Positions 50,241 to 58,640 of a stretch of DNA of 58,640 bases are shown here, piece by piece (the stretch's first letter is position 1; each line of letters opens with the position of its first letter). Under the pieces are notes generated by a model, which did no database searches, had not been told where the DNA came from, and saw nothing but the letters and a program-made list of their open reading frames with translations. Location of the stretch: positions 1 to 58,640 of the forward strand of contig DWWP01000063.1 of NCBI GenBank assembly GCA_019119635.1. Direction: 5' to 3'. A program made the position numbers and the translations under genes. The DNA comes from Candidatus Dietzia intestinipullorum (lineage in GTDB: Bacteria > Actinomycetota > Actinomycetes > Mycobacteriales > Mycobacteriaceae).

Positions 50241-51062
50241 CTACCGCGTCCAGGGTGGGCTCTGCGCCGATGAGCCCGTCGGGGCGATACCCGACCGGCG
50301 ATCGTGCCAGTCCTGGACGAGCCACATCTCCACGATCAGCGGATCGACCCCCGCCTCGTCCGCCCAACGGACCACCACCTCGAGGTATGCCTCATACCGC
50401 CGGGGCGTCATCCTGGACAGGGAGTCGATCTCGGTCCACCCGGCGTGGACCAGCGAGGCGATGCCTGCGGGATCGACCGGGACGTGGTCCTGCTGCGACC
50501 ACGCCATCCCCACCGAGGACAGGTAGAGCGAGGCGAGCGGATAGCCCAGGTCCGGCACCCCGTGCCCGGAGGTACCCGAGGGCACTCCGTACTTGAGCAG
50601 GTTCATGGCCTCGGCAGGGGCTTCCAGCCAGTCCACCACGTGGTGCAGGACAAGTGGGAAGCCGAGCTCGGACAGCCCGAAGCCGCCGGCGCCGGTGGGC
50701 TGGTGGACGCGGAAGTCCGGGCACCCCCGGACGACCCCGCTACGCAGGGGGTGGGAGGAGAGCCAGGCCGCACACATGTAGAGGGCGACCACGGCCTCCT
50801 CGATACTGCCCCGGGCGCGGCGACCTGCCGCCCACAGGTCGCTCCGGCGCAGGTATCCGGTGCCGGAGTCGACCACCCCGCCGTCGGGACCGGCCGCGAC
50901 GAGCAGCAGGTCGACGCCCTGGGTCGCGAGGCGGGAGCTCCACAGGTCGAGATCGATCTCGACCCACTCGTCGGCCACGAGGAGCGCCGGGGGCTGTGCG
51001 CGGCACCAGTCGCGGCAGGCCGCGGGCAGTGCGGGAACTGGTCGGGATCCGGTCGTCGTCAT
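50241..51062 (-). CDS. Uncharacterised protein
   Basis: 273 residues. Mostly soluble, with two distinctive stretches: LWSSRLATQGVDLLLVAAGPDGGVVDSG (N-terminal) and LGYPLASLYLSSVGMAWSQQDHVPVDPAGIASLVHAGWTEIDSL (C-terminal). It has a Trp- and Leu-rich character and no transmembrane helix. No family recognised and no obvious start signal for ATG 51062. Lies between an acyl-CoA ligase gene and gcvP; it is on the same strand as gcvP, 48 nt downstream. Confidence 0.7.
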   Translation of the reverse strand: MTTTGSRPVPALPAACRDWCRAQPPALLVADEWVEIDLDLWSSRLATQGVDLLLVAAGPDGGVVDSGTGYLRRSDLWAAGRRARGSIEEAVVALYMCAAWLSSHPLRSGVVRGCPDFRVHQPTGAGGFGLSELGFPLVLHHVVDWLEAPAEAMNLLKYGVPSGTSGHGVPDLGYPLASLYLSSVGMAWSQQDHVPVDPAGIASLVHAGWTEIDSLSRMTPRRYEAYLEVVVRWADEAGVDPLIVEMWLVQDWHDRRSGIAPTGSSAQSPPWTR

Positions 51063-51110
51063 GCCCGCACGTTCTCATGCGGGTACGACACGACCGGTCC
51101 CGTCGTCGTC

Positions 51111-54005
51111 TCAGTCCTCGGCGAAGGCGTCCAGCGGCGGGCACGAGCACATCAGGTTCCGGTCGCCGTACGCCCCGTCGATCCGCCGGACCGCCGGCCA
51201 CACCTTGGGCCGCCACGCGGAGCCGAGCGGGTAGCCGGCCACGCTGCGGAGGTAGGCGTGCCCCCACTCGTCGGCGGACACGCTCTCCGCGGTGTGCGGC
51301 GCACCGCGCAACGGGTTGTCGTCGACCGTCCACTCCCCCGACGCGACCCGGTCGATCTCCGCACGGATGGCCGCCATCGCGTCGCAGAACGCGTCGAGCT
51401 CCGCGAGGTCCTCGCTCTCGGTCGGCTCCACCATCAGCGTGTTGGGCACCGGGAAGCTCATCGTGGGCGCGTGGAAGCCGTAGTCGGCCAGCCGCTTGGC
51501 CACGTCGTCGATCGAGACGCCGACCGAATCGATGAGCGGACGCAGATCGAGGATGCACTCGTGTGCCACCCAGCCGCCGTCGCCGGAGTACAGCACCGGG
51601 AAGTGCTCCTCGAGGCGGCGCGCGAGGTAGTTGGCGCTCGCGATGGCCGTCAGGCTGGCCGCACGCAGTCCGTCGGCCCCCATCATGCGGATGTAGGCCC
51701 AGGTGATAGGCAGGATCGACGCCGATCCGTACGGCGCCGCCGCGACCACGCCGCCGGAACCCAGGCCGTCCTCGTACGGGTGCCCCGGCAGGAACTCCCG
51801 CAGGTGCTCGGCCACCGCGACCGGGCCGACGCCCGGACCGCCGCCGCCGTGGGGGATGCAGAAGGTCTTGTGCAGGTTGAGGTGGCTCACGTCGCCGCCG
51901 AAGCGTCCCGGACGGGCCACCCCGACGAGGGCGTTGAGGTTGGCGCCGTCGATGTACACCTGCCCGCCGGCGTCGTGGACGATCCGGCAGATCTCCTCGA
52001 TGTCGTGCTCGTAGACACCGTGGGTCGACGGGTAGGTGATCATGATCGCGGAGAGCGAACCGGCGTGTGTGTCCACCTTCTCCCGCAGGTCGTCGACGTC
52101 GACGTCGCCGTTGTCCCGGCACGCCACCACGACCACCTTCATCCCGGCCATCACGGCGGAGGCGGCGTTGGTCCCGTGCGCCGACGAAGGGATGAGGCAC
52201 ACGTTGCGCCGCTCGTCGCCCCGCGAGCGGTGGTAGCCACGGATCGCCAGCAGTCCGGAGTACTCGCCCTGACTGCCCGCGTTGGGCTGCAGACTCACGG
52301 CCGCGTACCCCGTGATGTCGACGAGCCACTGCTCGACGTCCGAGACCAACTGCCGGATCCCGCGACTCTGCTCCGCCGGTGCGTACGGGTGCAGGGCGTT
52401 GAACCCGGGCCACGTGATGGGCTCCATCTCCGCGGTCGCGTTGAGCTTCATGGTGCACGAGCCCAGCGGGATCATGGTGCGGTCGAGCGCCATGTCCTTG
52501 TCCGACAGCGCCCGCAGGTAGCGCAGCATCGCCGTCTCGGTGCGGTACCGCACGAACGCCTCGTGCTGCAGGTACTCACTGGTCCGGTCGCCGTAGGCGG
52601 GGTCGACCAACACCTCGAGGCCGCCCGCGTCGGCCACGTCCGCCGGGCGGGCCCCGAACGACTCCAGGACCAGCGCCACGTGCTCGCCGGTGGTGGCCTC
52701 GTCGCACGAGACCGACACCGTGTCGTCGTCGACCTTCCACAGGTTGATGCCGCGCTCGGCGGCGGCGGCGAGGACCTCGTCGGCCGCGCCCGGGACCCGG
52801 GCCAGGACGGTGTCGAAGAAGTCGGCGTGGACCACCTCGACGCCGGCGGCGACCAGGCCGTCGGCCAGCACCGCCGCATGGGCGTGGGTCCGCCGGGCGA
52901 TGGCCGCCAACCCCTCGGCCCCGTGATAGGACGCGTACATCGCGGCCAAGACCGCGAGCAGCACCTGCGCGGTGCATATGTTGGACGTGGCCTTGTCGCG
53001 CCGGATGTGCTGTTCGCGGGTCTGCAGGGCCAGCCGGTAGGCCACGCGTCCGTCCGCGTCGGCGGAGACGCCGACGAGACGCCCCGGGAGGTTGCGCGCG
53101 TGGGCCGTGCGGCAGGCGAGGAAGCCCGCGTGTGGGCCGCCGAAGCCCATCGGCACACCGAACCGCTGGCTGCTGCCGAAGCACGCGTCGGCGCCCTTCT
53201 CCCCCGCCGGCGTGAGGACGGTCGCCGCCAGCAGGTCGACCCCCGCGGCCACCAGGACCCCGCGCTCGTGGCACTGCTCGATGAGCGGTCCGACGTCCGC
53301 GACGCGGCCCGAGCCCCCCGGGGTCTGCACGAGGGCACCGAAGAACTCGCCCTCCGGCAGTCCGTCGTCCACCAGGTTGGCGGTGACGATCTCGATCCCC
53401 AGCGGCTCGGCACGGGTCGCCAGGATCGCGGCCGTCTGACCGAAGATGTCCACGTCGACGGCGAAGCGGGGGCTCTTGGAGGACCGGTTGGCGCGCCGGA
53501 GCATGGTCATGGCCTCGGCGGCGGCGGTGCCCTCGTCGAGCATCGACGCATTGGCCATCTCCATGCCGGTGAGCTCGGCGACCATGGTCTGGAAGTTCAG
53601 CAGCGCCTCGAGCCGCCCCTGGCTGATCTCCGGCTGGTACGGCGTGTATCCGGTGTACCAGGCGGGGCTCTCGATGATGTTCCGGATCAGGACGGGCGGC
53701 GTCAGCGTGTCGTAGTAGCCCTGCCCGATCATTGACACGGCCACCGTGTTGCGCTCCGCGAGCGTGCGCAGGGCGTCGAGGCTGTCCGCCTCGGACAGCG
53801 GTTCGGGGAGGGCGTCGATGCCGGCGGCCCGGCCGTCGGGGCCCACCTCGTCGACGATCACCGACGGGACGGCGCGTCCCGCGAGATCGTCGAGGGACTC
53901 CACCCCGATGGTGGACAGGATGTGGGCGAGTCCGTCGGCGTCGGGCCCGAGATGGCGGGCGACGAACTCGCCTCCGGTGCGGGCGGTGTGCGGGGTCGTC
54001 GTCAC
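51111..54005 (-). CDS. gcvP: Glycine dehydrogenase (decarboxylating), P-protein
   Basis: 964 residues from GTG 54005 with GAGGAG 5-6 nt upstream. PLP-dependent P-protein of the glycine cleavage system: decarboxylates glycine and passes the aminomethyl group to lipoyl GcvH (57115-57519). Single-chain form. Motifs: [23 protein letters not shown], the PLP-lysine segment [17 protein letters not shown] with Lys713, and the C-terminal [10 protein letters not shown]. The T-protein gene gcvT is absent from the window. Controlled by the tandem glycine riboswitch immediately upstream. Equivalent of Rv1832 (gcvB). Confidence 0.97.
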   Translation of the reverse strand: MTTTPHTARTGGEFVARHLGPDADGLAHILSTIGVESLDDLAGRAVPSVIVDEVGPDGRAAGIDALPEPLSEADSLDALRTLAERNTVAVSMIGQGYYDTLTPPVLIRNIIESPAWYTGYTPYQPEISQGRLEALLNFQTMVAELTGMEMANASMLDEGTAAAEAMTMLRRANRSSKSPRFAVDVDIFGQTAAILATRAEPLGIEIVTANLVDDGLPEGEFFGALVQTPGGSGRVADVGPLIEQCHERGVLVAAGVDLLAATVLTPAGEKGADACFGSSQRFGVPMGFGGPHAGFLACRTAHARNLPGRLVGVSADADGRVAYRLALQTREQHIRRDKATSNICTAQVLLAVLAAMYASYHGAEGLAAIARRTHAHAAVLADGLVAAGVEVVHADFFDTVLARVPGAADEVLAAAAERGINLWKVDDDTVSVSCDEATTGEHVALVLESFGARPADVADAGGLEVLVDPAYGDRTSEYLQHEAFVRYRTETAMLRYLRALSDKDMALDRTMIPLGSCTMKLNATAEMEPITWPGFNALHPYAPAEQSRGIRQLVSDVEQWLVDITGYAAVSLQPNAGSQGEYSGLLAIRGYHRSRGDERRNVCLIPSSAHGTNAASAVMAGMKVVVVACRDNGDVDVDDLREKVDTHAGSLSAIMITYPSTHGVYEHDIEEICRIVHDAGGQVYIDGANLNALVGVARPGRFGGDVSHLNLHKTFCIPHGGGGPGVGPVAVAEHLREFLPGHPYEDGLGSGGVVAAAPYGSASILPITWAYIRMMGADGLRAASLTAIASANYLARRLEEHFPVLYSGDGGWVAHECILDLRPLIDSVGVSIDDVAKRLADYGFHAPTMSFPVPNTLMVEPTESEDLAELDAFCDAMAAIRAEIDRVASGEWTVDDNPLRGAPHTAESVSADEWGHAYLRSVAGYPLGSAWRPKVWPAVRRIDGAYGDRNLMCSCPPLDAFAED

Positions 54006-54070
54006 AGGTGCTCCTCGAAGGGCGGGCCACCCGTAACGGGCGGCGCTGGTGTCCGGTGCTGCCCTCTCCG
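54006..54070 (-). promoter_or_regulatory. gcvP expression platform
   Basis: Between the second aptamer and the start codon lies a stem (54026-54033 / 54037-54044, one G-U pair, 3-nt loop) about 21-40 nt before GTG 54005. The SD GAGGAG lies between it and the start. Whether it terminates or hides the SD is unclear; there is no U-run. Confidence 0.45.
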
Positions 54071-54274
54071 CTCTGTCCGGTGCCGGCCGCGGCCGGCGCC
54101 TGAGAGATTCGCCCGGGCCCGTGATGCGGCCCGGCGCTTTCCCCGTGGGCGGGTGGTCGGTTCCACCGCTCTCCAGAGGCGTTCGGTCGACCCACGGTCC
54201 GGGTGCCTGAGAGATTCTCGGAGAGGAGTTGCTCCTTCGGCGCCCGCCGACCTGCCGGCGGGACTCTCCCGTGG
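54071..54274 (-). promoter_or_regulatory. Tandem glycine riboswitch
   Basis: Two aptamers on the minus strand, each with a GGAGAG-type 5' segment and the conserved AATCTCTCAGGC 3' segment: the first at about 54274-54192 (P1 CCACGG with CCGTGG), the second at about 54180-54071 (P1 CTCTG with CAGAG), joined by a short linker. Typical glycine on-switch controlling glycine cleavage genes. In aptamer 2 the loop before GGACAGAG carries an extra palindrome (54082-54097). Confidence 0.92.
54082..54097. repeat. 16-bp palindrome inside glycine aptamer 2
   Basis: GCCGGCCGCGGCCGGC, a perfect palindrome between CTCTCAGGC and ACCGGACAGAG where other glycine aptamers have a short A-rich loop, as aptamer 1 does here. 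Confidence 0.6.
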
Positions 54275-54293
54275 TTCGCGTGAACGCACGGCC

Positions 54294-54299
54294 AGTCTA
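54294..54299 (-). promoter_or_regulatory. Candidate -10 of the gcvP riboswitch transcript
   Basis: On the minus strand TAGACT lies 19 nt before the first aptamer, so the predicted transcript starts just upstream of P1. The rest of the 54300-54375 gap holds no other recognisable element. Confidence 0.5.
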
Positions 54300-54375
54300 G
54301 ACGCTTCCGGCGCCGGTGCCCGCATCTCGGGCGCCGGCGCCGGAAGGGCGGTGCGCGGGGTCGCGGTGGCCGGGC

Positions 54376-55017
54376 CTAGCCCGTGCGACGGGAGGACCGG
54401 GCACGACGACGGGCGGCGAGCTCGTCCTCGACCACCTCGACGACCGCGTCCTCGGAGACGATCTCCGCGGGGAACTCCGAGATCGATCCCGCGAGCTCGC
54501 GCATCGCACCGCCGATGGCGATGCCGAAGACGCCCTGGCCGCCCTGGAGCAGGTCGAAGACCTCCTCCTTGGACGTGCACTCGAACACCGTGCGGCCATC
54601 GGAGAACAGGGTGATGGTGGCCAGGTCCTGGACGCCCCGCGAGCGGATCTGGTCCACGGCCTTCCGGATGTTCTGCAGCGAGATCCCCGTGTCGAGGAGC
54701 TGCTTGACGATCTTGAGGACCAGGATGTCCTTGAACGAGTACAGGCGCTGGCTCCCCGAGCCGGCGGCGTTGCGGATGGACGGCACCACGAGGTCGGTGC
54801 GCGCCCAGTAGTCGAGTTGGCGGTAGGTGATCCCCGCGATCTGGCACGCGATGGGCACCCTGTAGCCGCTCGTGCCGTCCGGGATGCCGTCGACCGGGAA
54901 CAGGCCGGGCTGGACCTCGTCGAACGAGGCCTGGGTGGCCTCGTCGGTGATTCCGAAGAGACTCTCGGCTTCCGTACCGGCGGAGGACGACTCCGGACCC
55001 CGGGTGTGGTCGGCCAC
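54376..55017 (-). CDS. MerR-family regulator (Rv1830-like)
   Basis: 213 residues from GTG 55017 with GGGAG 7 nt upstream; the frame extends further but that part looks like leader. MerR winged helix at about residues 51-90: GYRVPIACQIAGITYRQLDYWARTDLVVPS, then the dimerisation helix LYSFKDILVLKIVKQLLDTGISLQNIRKAVDQI, and an acidic C-terminal part (EIVSEDAVVEVVEDEL) with a basic tail. The neighbours match Rv1830, reported as a regulator of growth and drug tolerance (resR). Target unknown here. Confidence 0.88.
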   Translation of the reverse strand: MADHTRGPESSSAGTEAESLFGITDEATQASFDEVQPGLFPVDGIPDGTSGYRVPIACQIAGITYRQLDYWARTDLVVPSIRNAAGSGSQRLYSFKDILVLKIVKQLLDTGISLQNIRKAVDQIRSRGVQDLATITLFSDGRTVFECTSKEEVFDLLQGGQGVFGIAIGGAMRELAGSISEFPAEIVSEDAVVEVVEDELAARRRARSSRRTG

Positions 55018-55265
55018 GTTTGCTCCCTCAAGCTGTGGGTCGGCGCCGCGTTCGCGGCGACGGATACCGGATCTCGCGACCCGGTATCTGGACTCGTGAA
55101 CAGCATCGGTGTAGTTCACTGGGCGCAACGCTATGCCCGTCCGGGGCCGCGATCAACAGGACACGCGGTAAACCTCAACCTCAAGTTGAACTTGAGACCG
55201 CACCCCGACCTGCGAACTGATGCCCGAGTGACAGATGGGACCAGCAATTTCGCAGGTCAGGATGC
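55018..55265. other. Gap between the MerR gene and DUF151
   Basis: About 250 bases, probably the promoter and leader of the MerR gene (minus strand). A block at 55168-55200 is AT-richer, with AACCTCAACCTCAAGTTGAAC holding an AACTT/AAGTT-type dyad (CTCAAGTTGA); it could be an autoregulatory MerR site. No other feature. Confidence 0.35.
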
Positions 55266-55781
55266 TCACGACGGGGAGGTCCCGGGCTCGTCAGGGCCAC
55301 CTTCCTCGCCGAGAAAATCGTCCGGGCTCACCTGATCGAGGAATTCGCGGAACGCCTCGACCTCCTCCTCGCCGCCCTCGGACAGGGAGATGCCCACCTC
55401 CTCGATGACCTCGCGGCTCACCAGCACGGGCGAGGACGTGCGCAGCGCCACGGCCACCGCGTCCGACGGCCGGGCCGACACCCGCGTGCCGGCATCGAAT
55501 ACGAGTTCCGCCAGGAAGGTGCCCTCGGACACCCCGACGATCTCGACCTGCTCCAGCTGCCGCGAGAACGTCTGGAGCAGCGTGGCGACCAGGTCGTGCG
55601 TCAGCGGCCGGTCCGGCCGGACGCCCTGCTGCTGCAGGCTGATCGCCGCCGCCTCCGCCGCACCGATCCAGATGGGCACGTACCGCCCGCCCCCGCGCTC
55701 ACGCAGGACGAGGACCGGCGCGTACTCCGGCTCCTCGAAGCGGATCCCGACGACGTCCATCTCTCGCATGTTGTTTCCCAT
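55266..55781 (-). CDS. DUF151 (bifunctional nuclease family) protein
   Basis: 171 residues from ATG 55781; ATG 55769 is an alternative. DUF151 domain of the bacterial bifunctional nuclease family: MDVVGIRFEEPEYAPVLVLRERGGGRYVPIWIGAAEAAAI (N-terminal), then GTFLAELVFDAGTRVSARPSDAVAVALR (about 94-121). C-terminal acidic helix ends FREFLDQVSPDDFLGEEGG. Equivalent of Rv1829. The nuclease activity is known for plant relatives, not established for this one. Confidence 0.9.
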   Translation of the reverse strand: MGNNMREMDVVGIRFEEPEYAPVLVLRERGGGRYVPIWIGAAEAAAISLQQQGVRPDRPLTHDLVATLLQTFSRQLEQVEIVGVSEGTFLAELVFDAGTRVSARPSDAVAVALRTSSPVLVSREVIEEVGISLSEGGEEEVEAFREFLDQVSPDDFLGEEGGPDEPGTSPS

Positions 55782-55841
55782 GTGCTCCGCCTCTCCCACG
55801 GGTCCAGCCTAACCCTGATCCGGGTCGGCACGGCTCCCGCG

Positions 55842-56576
55842 TCAGGACTCCAGTGCGTGGCGGACCGCGACCGTCACCAGTGTGGAGTGCAGCGCCACGG
55901 ACAGGGCCGCGACCTCCCGGGCCAGCTCGGCGGCCCTGTCGCGGGCGTCCGCGTCGCCCTTGCGGGCCAGCGGCCCCGCGATCTGGGTGATGAGCCCCGT
56001 CTGTCGGTCCGCGGCGGTCCGGAATCCACGCAGGTGCCGCACATCGACCCCGTGCGCGGTGAGTTCATGTGCGGTCCGCGCCACCAGGACCGCCTCGGGG
56101 TCGAAGAACCCGCCGGGTCCGGCGGCGATGAGTCCGGCGTCGACCAGCGAGTCGACGAGGTCCGTCTCCACCCCGGACTGCTCCACCACGTGCTCGCGGG
56201 TCAGCCGCTTGAGGGTGTCGCTACGGAAGTCGTCCGGGGTCGCCCCCGGCACACCGTCCGCCCCCGGTCGCGGCAAGAGAGCCGTGGTCGAGCCGTCGGC
56301 GATCGCCGCGTCGAGTGCGTCCAGTTCCTCCCGGATCACCTTGAGCGGAAGGTACCGGTCCCGCTGTGCGGTGAGCACGTAGCGCAGACGCTCGCGGTGT
56401 TCCGCGCTGAAGCGCCGGTACCCGCTCGCGGTGCGTTCGGGTGTGACCAGGCCTTCGTTCTCGAGGAACCGGACCTTCGACACCGTGAGGTCCGGGAACT
56501 CCGGACTCAGGAGTGCGATGACGCCGCCGATCGAGAGGTATTCCTCCTCGGCGGCGCCGTGTCCGGCGGCGGTCAC
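55842..56576 (-). CDS. ftsR: MerR-type regulator FtsR
   Basis: 244 residues from GTG 56576, overlapping the garA stop by 4 nt. N-terminal MerR helix-turn-helix EEYLSIGGVIALLSPEFPDLTVSKVRFLENEGLVTPERTASGYRRFSAEHRERLRYVL (about residues 11-68), then helices and a C-terminal regulatory domain (VRHLRGFRTAADRQTGLITQIAGPLARKG). Orthologue of Rv1828 and C. glutamicum FtsR, which activates ftsZ and affects division. Cotranscribed with garA. Confidence 0.88.
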   Translation of the reverse strand: MTAAGHGAAEEEYLSIGGVIALLSPEFPDLTVSKVRFLENEGLVTPERTASGYRRFSAEHRERLRYVLTAQRDRYLPLKVIREELDALDAAIADGSTTALLPRPGADGVPGATPDDFRSDTLKRLTREHVVEQSGVETDLVDSLVDAGLIAAGPGGFFDPEAVLVARTAHELTAHGVDVRHLRGFRTAADRQTGLITQIAGPLARKGDADARDRAAELAREVAALSVALHSTLVTVAVRHALES

Positions 56577-57010
56577 TGCCCGGGCGTACCGGTCAGGAAG
56601 ACCAGGCGGAACTTGCCGATCTGTACCTCGTCGCCGTTCGACAGGGACGCCGAATCGACGGGTTCGCGGTTGACGTAGGTGCCGTTGAGGGAGCCGACGT
56701 CGACGACGGTGAACGAGCCGTCCTCGCTGCGGAACTCCGCGTGCCGACGGCTGACCGTGACGTCATCCAGGAAGATGTCGCTGTCCGGGTGCCGCCCCGC
56801 CGAGGTGGTGGACTGGTCCAGCAGGAAACGCGATCCCGCGTTGGGGCCGCGCTTGACCACCAGGAGCGCCTGCCCCTCGGGCAGGCCCTCGACACCGGAG
56901 ACAGCCGGGTCGGACTGGGCCGCCTGCTGATCGGACTCGTTGAGAAGCTCCGCGCGGAACACCGAGGTGGTCTCGGCGGTGGCCTCGGGCTGATTCTGGT
57001 TGTCGCTCAC
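56573..57010 (-). CDS. garA: GarA/OdhI FHA-domain regulator
   Basis: 145 residues from GTG 57010 (GAGGAG 9 nt upstream); ATG 57019 would add three but then the SD touches the start. The N-terminal ETTSVFRAELL (about residues 13-23) has the conserved threonines phosphorylated by PknB/PknG in GarA. The FHA domain spans about residues 48-140: RHPDSDIFLDDVTVSRRHAEF and VVDVGSLNGTYVN. In the unphosphorylated form it inhibits 2-oxoglutarate dehydrogenase and activates/inhibits glutamate enzymes. Same neighbours as Rv1827. Confidence 0.94.
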   Translation of the reverse strand: MSDNQNQPEATAETTSVFRAELLNESDQQAAQSDPAVSGVEGLPEGQALLVVKRGPNAGSRFLLDQSTTSAGRHPDSDIFLDDVTVSRRHAEFRSEDGSFTVVDVGSLNGTYVNREPVDSASLSNGDEVQIGKFRLVFLTGTPGQ

Positions 57011-57064
57011 GTTGGTCATCTCCTCGTCCGAGCCCGGGCGTGGGGCTCACATGCGCTGCTGTCG

Positions 57065-57070
57065 ATTCTA
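57065..57070 (-). promoter_or_regulatory. Candidate -10 of garA
   Basis: TAGAAT on the minus strand, about 46 nt before the garA ATG/GTG. No good -35. Confidence 0.45.
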
Positions 57071-57114
57071 GGCCGGATCGCGTCCCGCGGGGGGCGGGGC
57101 GGCGGCGTCGGGCC

Positions 57115-57519
57115 TCAGCCGTCCGTGATCTTGGCGTACCCGTCGGAGTCCAGGGTCTGCTCGAGCTGGGCTTCCAGGTCCTCGACGTCCGCGATCTCGA
57201 GGATGACGATCCAGCCCTCGCCGTACGGATCGGTGTTGACGAGCTCGGGCGAGGCCTCGAGGGTGCCGTTGACCTCGACCACCTTGCCGGTGAGGGGCGC
57301 GTACAGGTCGGAGACGCTCTTGGGGGACTCGACCTCGCCGAACGACTCCCCCGACTCGGTCTCGCTCCCCACGTCGGGGAGCTGGACAAAGACGATGTCG
57401 CCGAGCTTGGACTGTGCGTATTCGGTGATGCCGATTCGTACGCGGGTTTCCGACATCCGCTCCACCCACTCGTGCTCCTCGGTGTAACGGAGCTGGTCGG
57501 GGATGTTCTGATCGCTCAC
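57115..57519 (-). CDS. gcvH: Glycine cleavage system H protein
   Basis: 134 residues from GTG 57519 with AGAAGG about 9 nt upstream. Lipoyl-carrier protein moving the aminomethyl group between P-, T- and L-proteins. Lipoyl Lys67 lies in GEVESPKSVSDLYAP (61-75), and the fold markers YTEEHEWVE, GITEYAQSKLGDIVFVQLPDVG and NTDPYGEGWIV are present. Its partner gcvP lies in the same minus-strand block. Equivalent of Rv1826. Confidence 0.97.
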   Translation of the reverse strand: MSDQNIPDQLRYTEEHEWVERMSETRVRIGITEYAQSKLGDIVFVQLPDVGSETESGESFGEVESPKSVSDLYAPLTGKVVEVNGTLEASPELVNTDPYGEGWIVILEIADVEDLEAQLEQTLDSDGYAKITDG

Positions 57520-57567
57520 TGACGTGCCCTTCTCGCGTGGATCACTGGAAGATTCCAACTGGCGACA

Positions 57568-58332
57568 TTACACACCGTCCGTGTCCTGCACAGCACGAGA
57601 ACCGGACCGATTCACACCCACCGTCCGCGCGACCCGCCACGCCTGCCACAAGTAGATGCCGCCGCTCCAGGCGTAGAGCCCGACGCCCCAGAACAGGCAC
57701 GCCTCCCCCAGGATGTGGAGCGCCTCCGCGCCCCACACCCCCGCGTGCCCGGCGAGGATCAGGGGTAGGGACCAGAACAGGGCGAACGTGGCGGCTTTGC
57801 CCAGATAGGTGACCTCCGGCTCCACCCCCCGCCGGCGGTACACGGGCAGCGTGCCCACCAGGAGCGCGTCCCGCGCCAGCAGCACCGCCACCGTCCACAC
57901 GGGGATGTAGCCGGCCACCACGAACGTCAGCGGCACCACCGCCACGAGCACGCGGTCCGCGATCGGGTCGAGCCGCTCGCCCCACACCGACCGCATGTTC
58001 CAGAGCCGGGCGATCTTGCCGTCGAGCCAGTCGGAGACCACGAGCACGCCGAGGAGCCACAACGCGAGCCACGGGTCCTCCCACACGAGGATGCTCACCA
58101 CGAGCACCGGGATCAGGGCGATCCGCGCCAGGGAGATCACATTGGGCAGGGTCCAGAATCTGTCGCTGAGCCCGGGGTCGGCGTACCTCCGGTCCTCGCC
58201 GAGGCCGGGGGGCACCGCCGCCGACAGGTGGCCGTCCCGGGGCGGGGGGATCCGGGCCCCGAGGACCCGGCCCTCGCCCGTACGCCACTCCCGCAGGTCC
58301 GTCTCGCGCCTGCCGTCGCGTCCTGCGTTCAT
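57568..58332 (-). CDS. CDP-alcohol phosphatidyltransferase (PgsA2-like)
   Basis: 254 residues from ATG 58332, overlapping the secA stop by 4 nt (ATGA). Integral membrane enzyme exchanging CMP for an alcohol on CDP-diacylglycerol. The catalytic CDP-alcohol motif DG-x2-AR-x8-G-x3-D-x3-D is complete in DWLDGKIARLWNMRSVWGERLDPIADR (about residues 81-107). About five membrane segments. The product (phosphatidylglycerophosphate or phosphatidylinositol phosphate) is uncertain; M. tuberculosis Rv1822 in this position is annotated pgsA2. Confidence 0.9.
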   Translation of the reverse strand: MNAGRDGRRETDLREWRTGEGRVLGARIPPPRDGHLSAAVPPGLGEDRRYADPGLSDRFWTLPNVISLARIALIPVLVVSILVWEDPWLALWLLGVLVVSDWLDGKIARLWNMRSVWGERLDPIADRVLVAVVPLTFVVAGYIPVWTVAVLLARDALLVGTLPVYRRRGVEPEVTYLGKAATFALFWSLPLILAGHAGVWGAEALHILGEACLFWGVGLYAWSGGIYLWQAWRVARTVGVNRSGSRAVQDTDGV

Positions 58333-58640
58333 CGGAACGTCGACATCATCCCGGAGAAGACGTTGCCGCCCGCGGCCATCGGGTTGTCATGGACCATGTA
58401 GGTCCACGTCGAGGACGGCCGTGCCATGCCGTTGGCGTCGAGGTCCACCCCCGTCGGGGTGAACTCGACCTCGGCGAACGTCGACTCCGATTCCCGCACC
58501 GCGTCCGAGGCGAGGTCACGGAAGTGGTCGATCGCGATGCGGTGGAACTCGTCGAGGGGGTTCTCCCGGCCCAGTGCCCGCAGGTGGATGGACTCGCGGA
58601 CGTCGTTCATCTCCTCCAGGTGCCGGGCCCAACCGCGGTC
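58329..58640 (-). CDS. secA2: SecA preprotein translocase ATPase, C-terminal fragment (likely SecA2)
   Basis: About 103 residues to the stop at 58329, the rest lying beyond the right edge. The helical-scaffold end of SecA is recognised: WARHLEEMNDVRESIHLRALGRENPLDEFHRIA, with the diagnostic IHLRALG. The C-terminus lacks the zinc-binding tail of SecA1, and the adjoining PgsA2/GcvH genes match the secA2 locus of M. tuberculosis (Rv1821-Rv1826), so SecA2 is more likely than SecA1. SecA2 is the accessory export ATPase. Confidence 0.85.
   Translation of the reverse strand, partial: DRGWARHLEEMNDVRESIHLRALGRENPLDEFHRIAIDHFRDLASDAVRESESTFAEVEFTPTGVDLDANGMARPSSTWTYMVHDNPMAAGGNVFSGMMSTFR

Noticed and set aside
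50304..53735. 1143-codon open frame on the plus strand
   Set aside because: Shadow of gcvP in a GC-rich sequence: composition is Arg/Gly/His-rich, with no domains, and it covers the clearly real gene on the other strand.

Overview
The window is chromosomal DNA from a very GC-rich actinobacterium of the mycolic-acid group (Mycobacteriales). Dietzia or a close relative is my best guess. That is an inference from two blocks matching, from memory, Mycobacterium tuberculosis gene order (Rv2693c-Rv2714 around sigA/sigB/ideR, and Rv1821-Rv1832 around garA/gcvH), a dtxR/ideR-galE pair as in corynebacteria, and actinobacterial DUF families. Most of it is ordinary, densely packed core genome with 4-nt start/stop overlaps. 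I see no tRNA, rRNA, CRISPR array, prophage or intact insertion sequence.

Layout. 1-1.3 kb: start of a CmtR-type Cd/Pb repressor gene leaving the left edge, a 346-base gap with dyad repeats, and two small membrane proteins. 1.4-12.4 kb: DUF309 protein, RtcB RNA ligase, a tiny KGG stress peptide interrupted by an in-frame TAA, two type-II NADH dehydrogenase-like flavoproteins, a lactate-permease family transporter, lipid-type enzymes (thioesterases, MaoC hydratase, a degenerate cyclopropane-synthase-like protein), an F420-type reductase and an unknown protein. 12.7-18.7 kb: gnd, a DEAD-box helicase and an uncharacterised protein in one coupled unit, then the peroxide module oxyR / ahpC-ahpD with clear dyads between them.

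18.8-41.7 kb is the conserved sigma-factor region: DUF3159, OB-fold, DUF3710, dut, DUF3093, DUF4193, cei, suhB, ppgK, sigA, a helicase, DUF3039/DUF3099, a methyltransferase, dtd, sigB with an ECF-type promoter, a GNAT/acyl-CoA-synthetase fusion with acuC (a likely protein acetylation/deacetylation pair), ideR, galE, DUF4192 and a PAC2 protein. 41.7-51.1 kb: DUF3516 helicase, TetR regulator, Nudix hydrolase, a possible YbjN/CesT-like chaperone, lipoprotein, YchJ, an acyl-CoA ligase and an unknown protein. 51.1-58.6 kb, all on the minus strand: gcvP behind a tandem glycine riboswitch, MerR (Rv1830-like), DUF151, FtsR, GarA, gcvH, a CDP-alcohol phosphatidyltransferase and the C-terminus of a SecA, probably SecA2.

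The most unusual points are the KGG peptide with the in-frame TAA, a repeated leaderless-promoter architecture (TANNNT followed 6-7 nt later by ATG/GTG), the acetyltransferase fusion lacking its synthetase phosphohistidine beside acuC, the pseudo-methyltransferase, and a GC palindrome inserted in the second glycine aptamer. Family calls come from motifs and memory; no database search was run.
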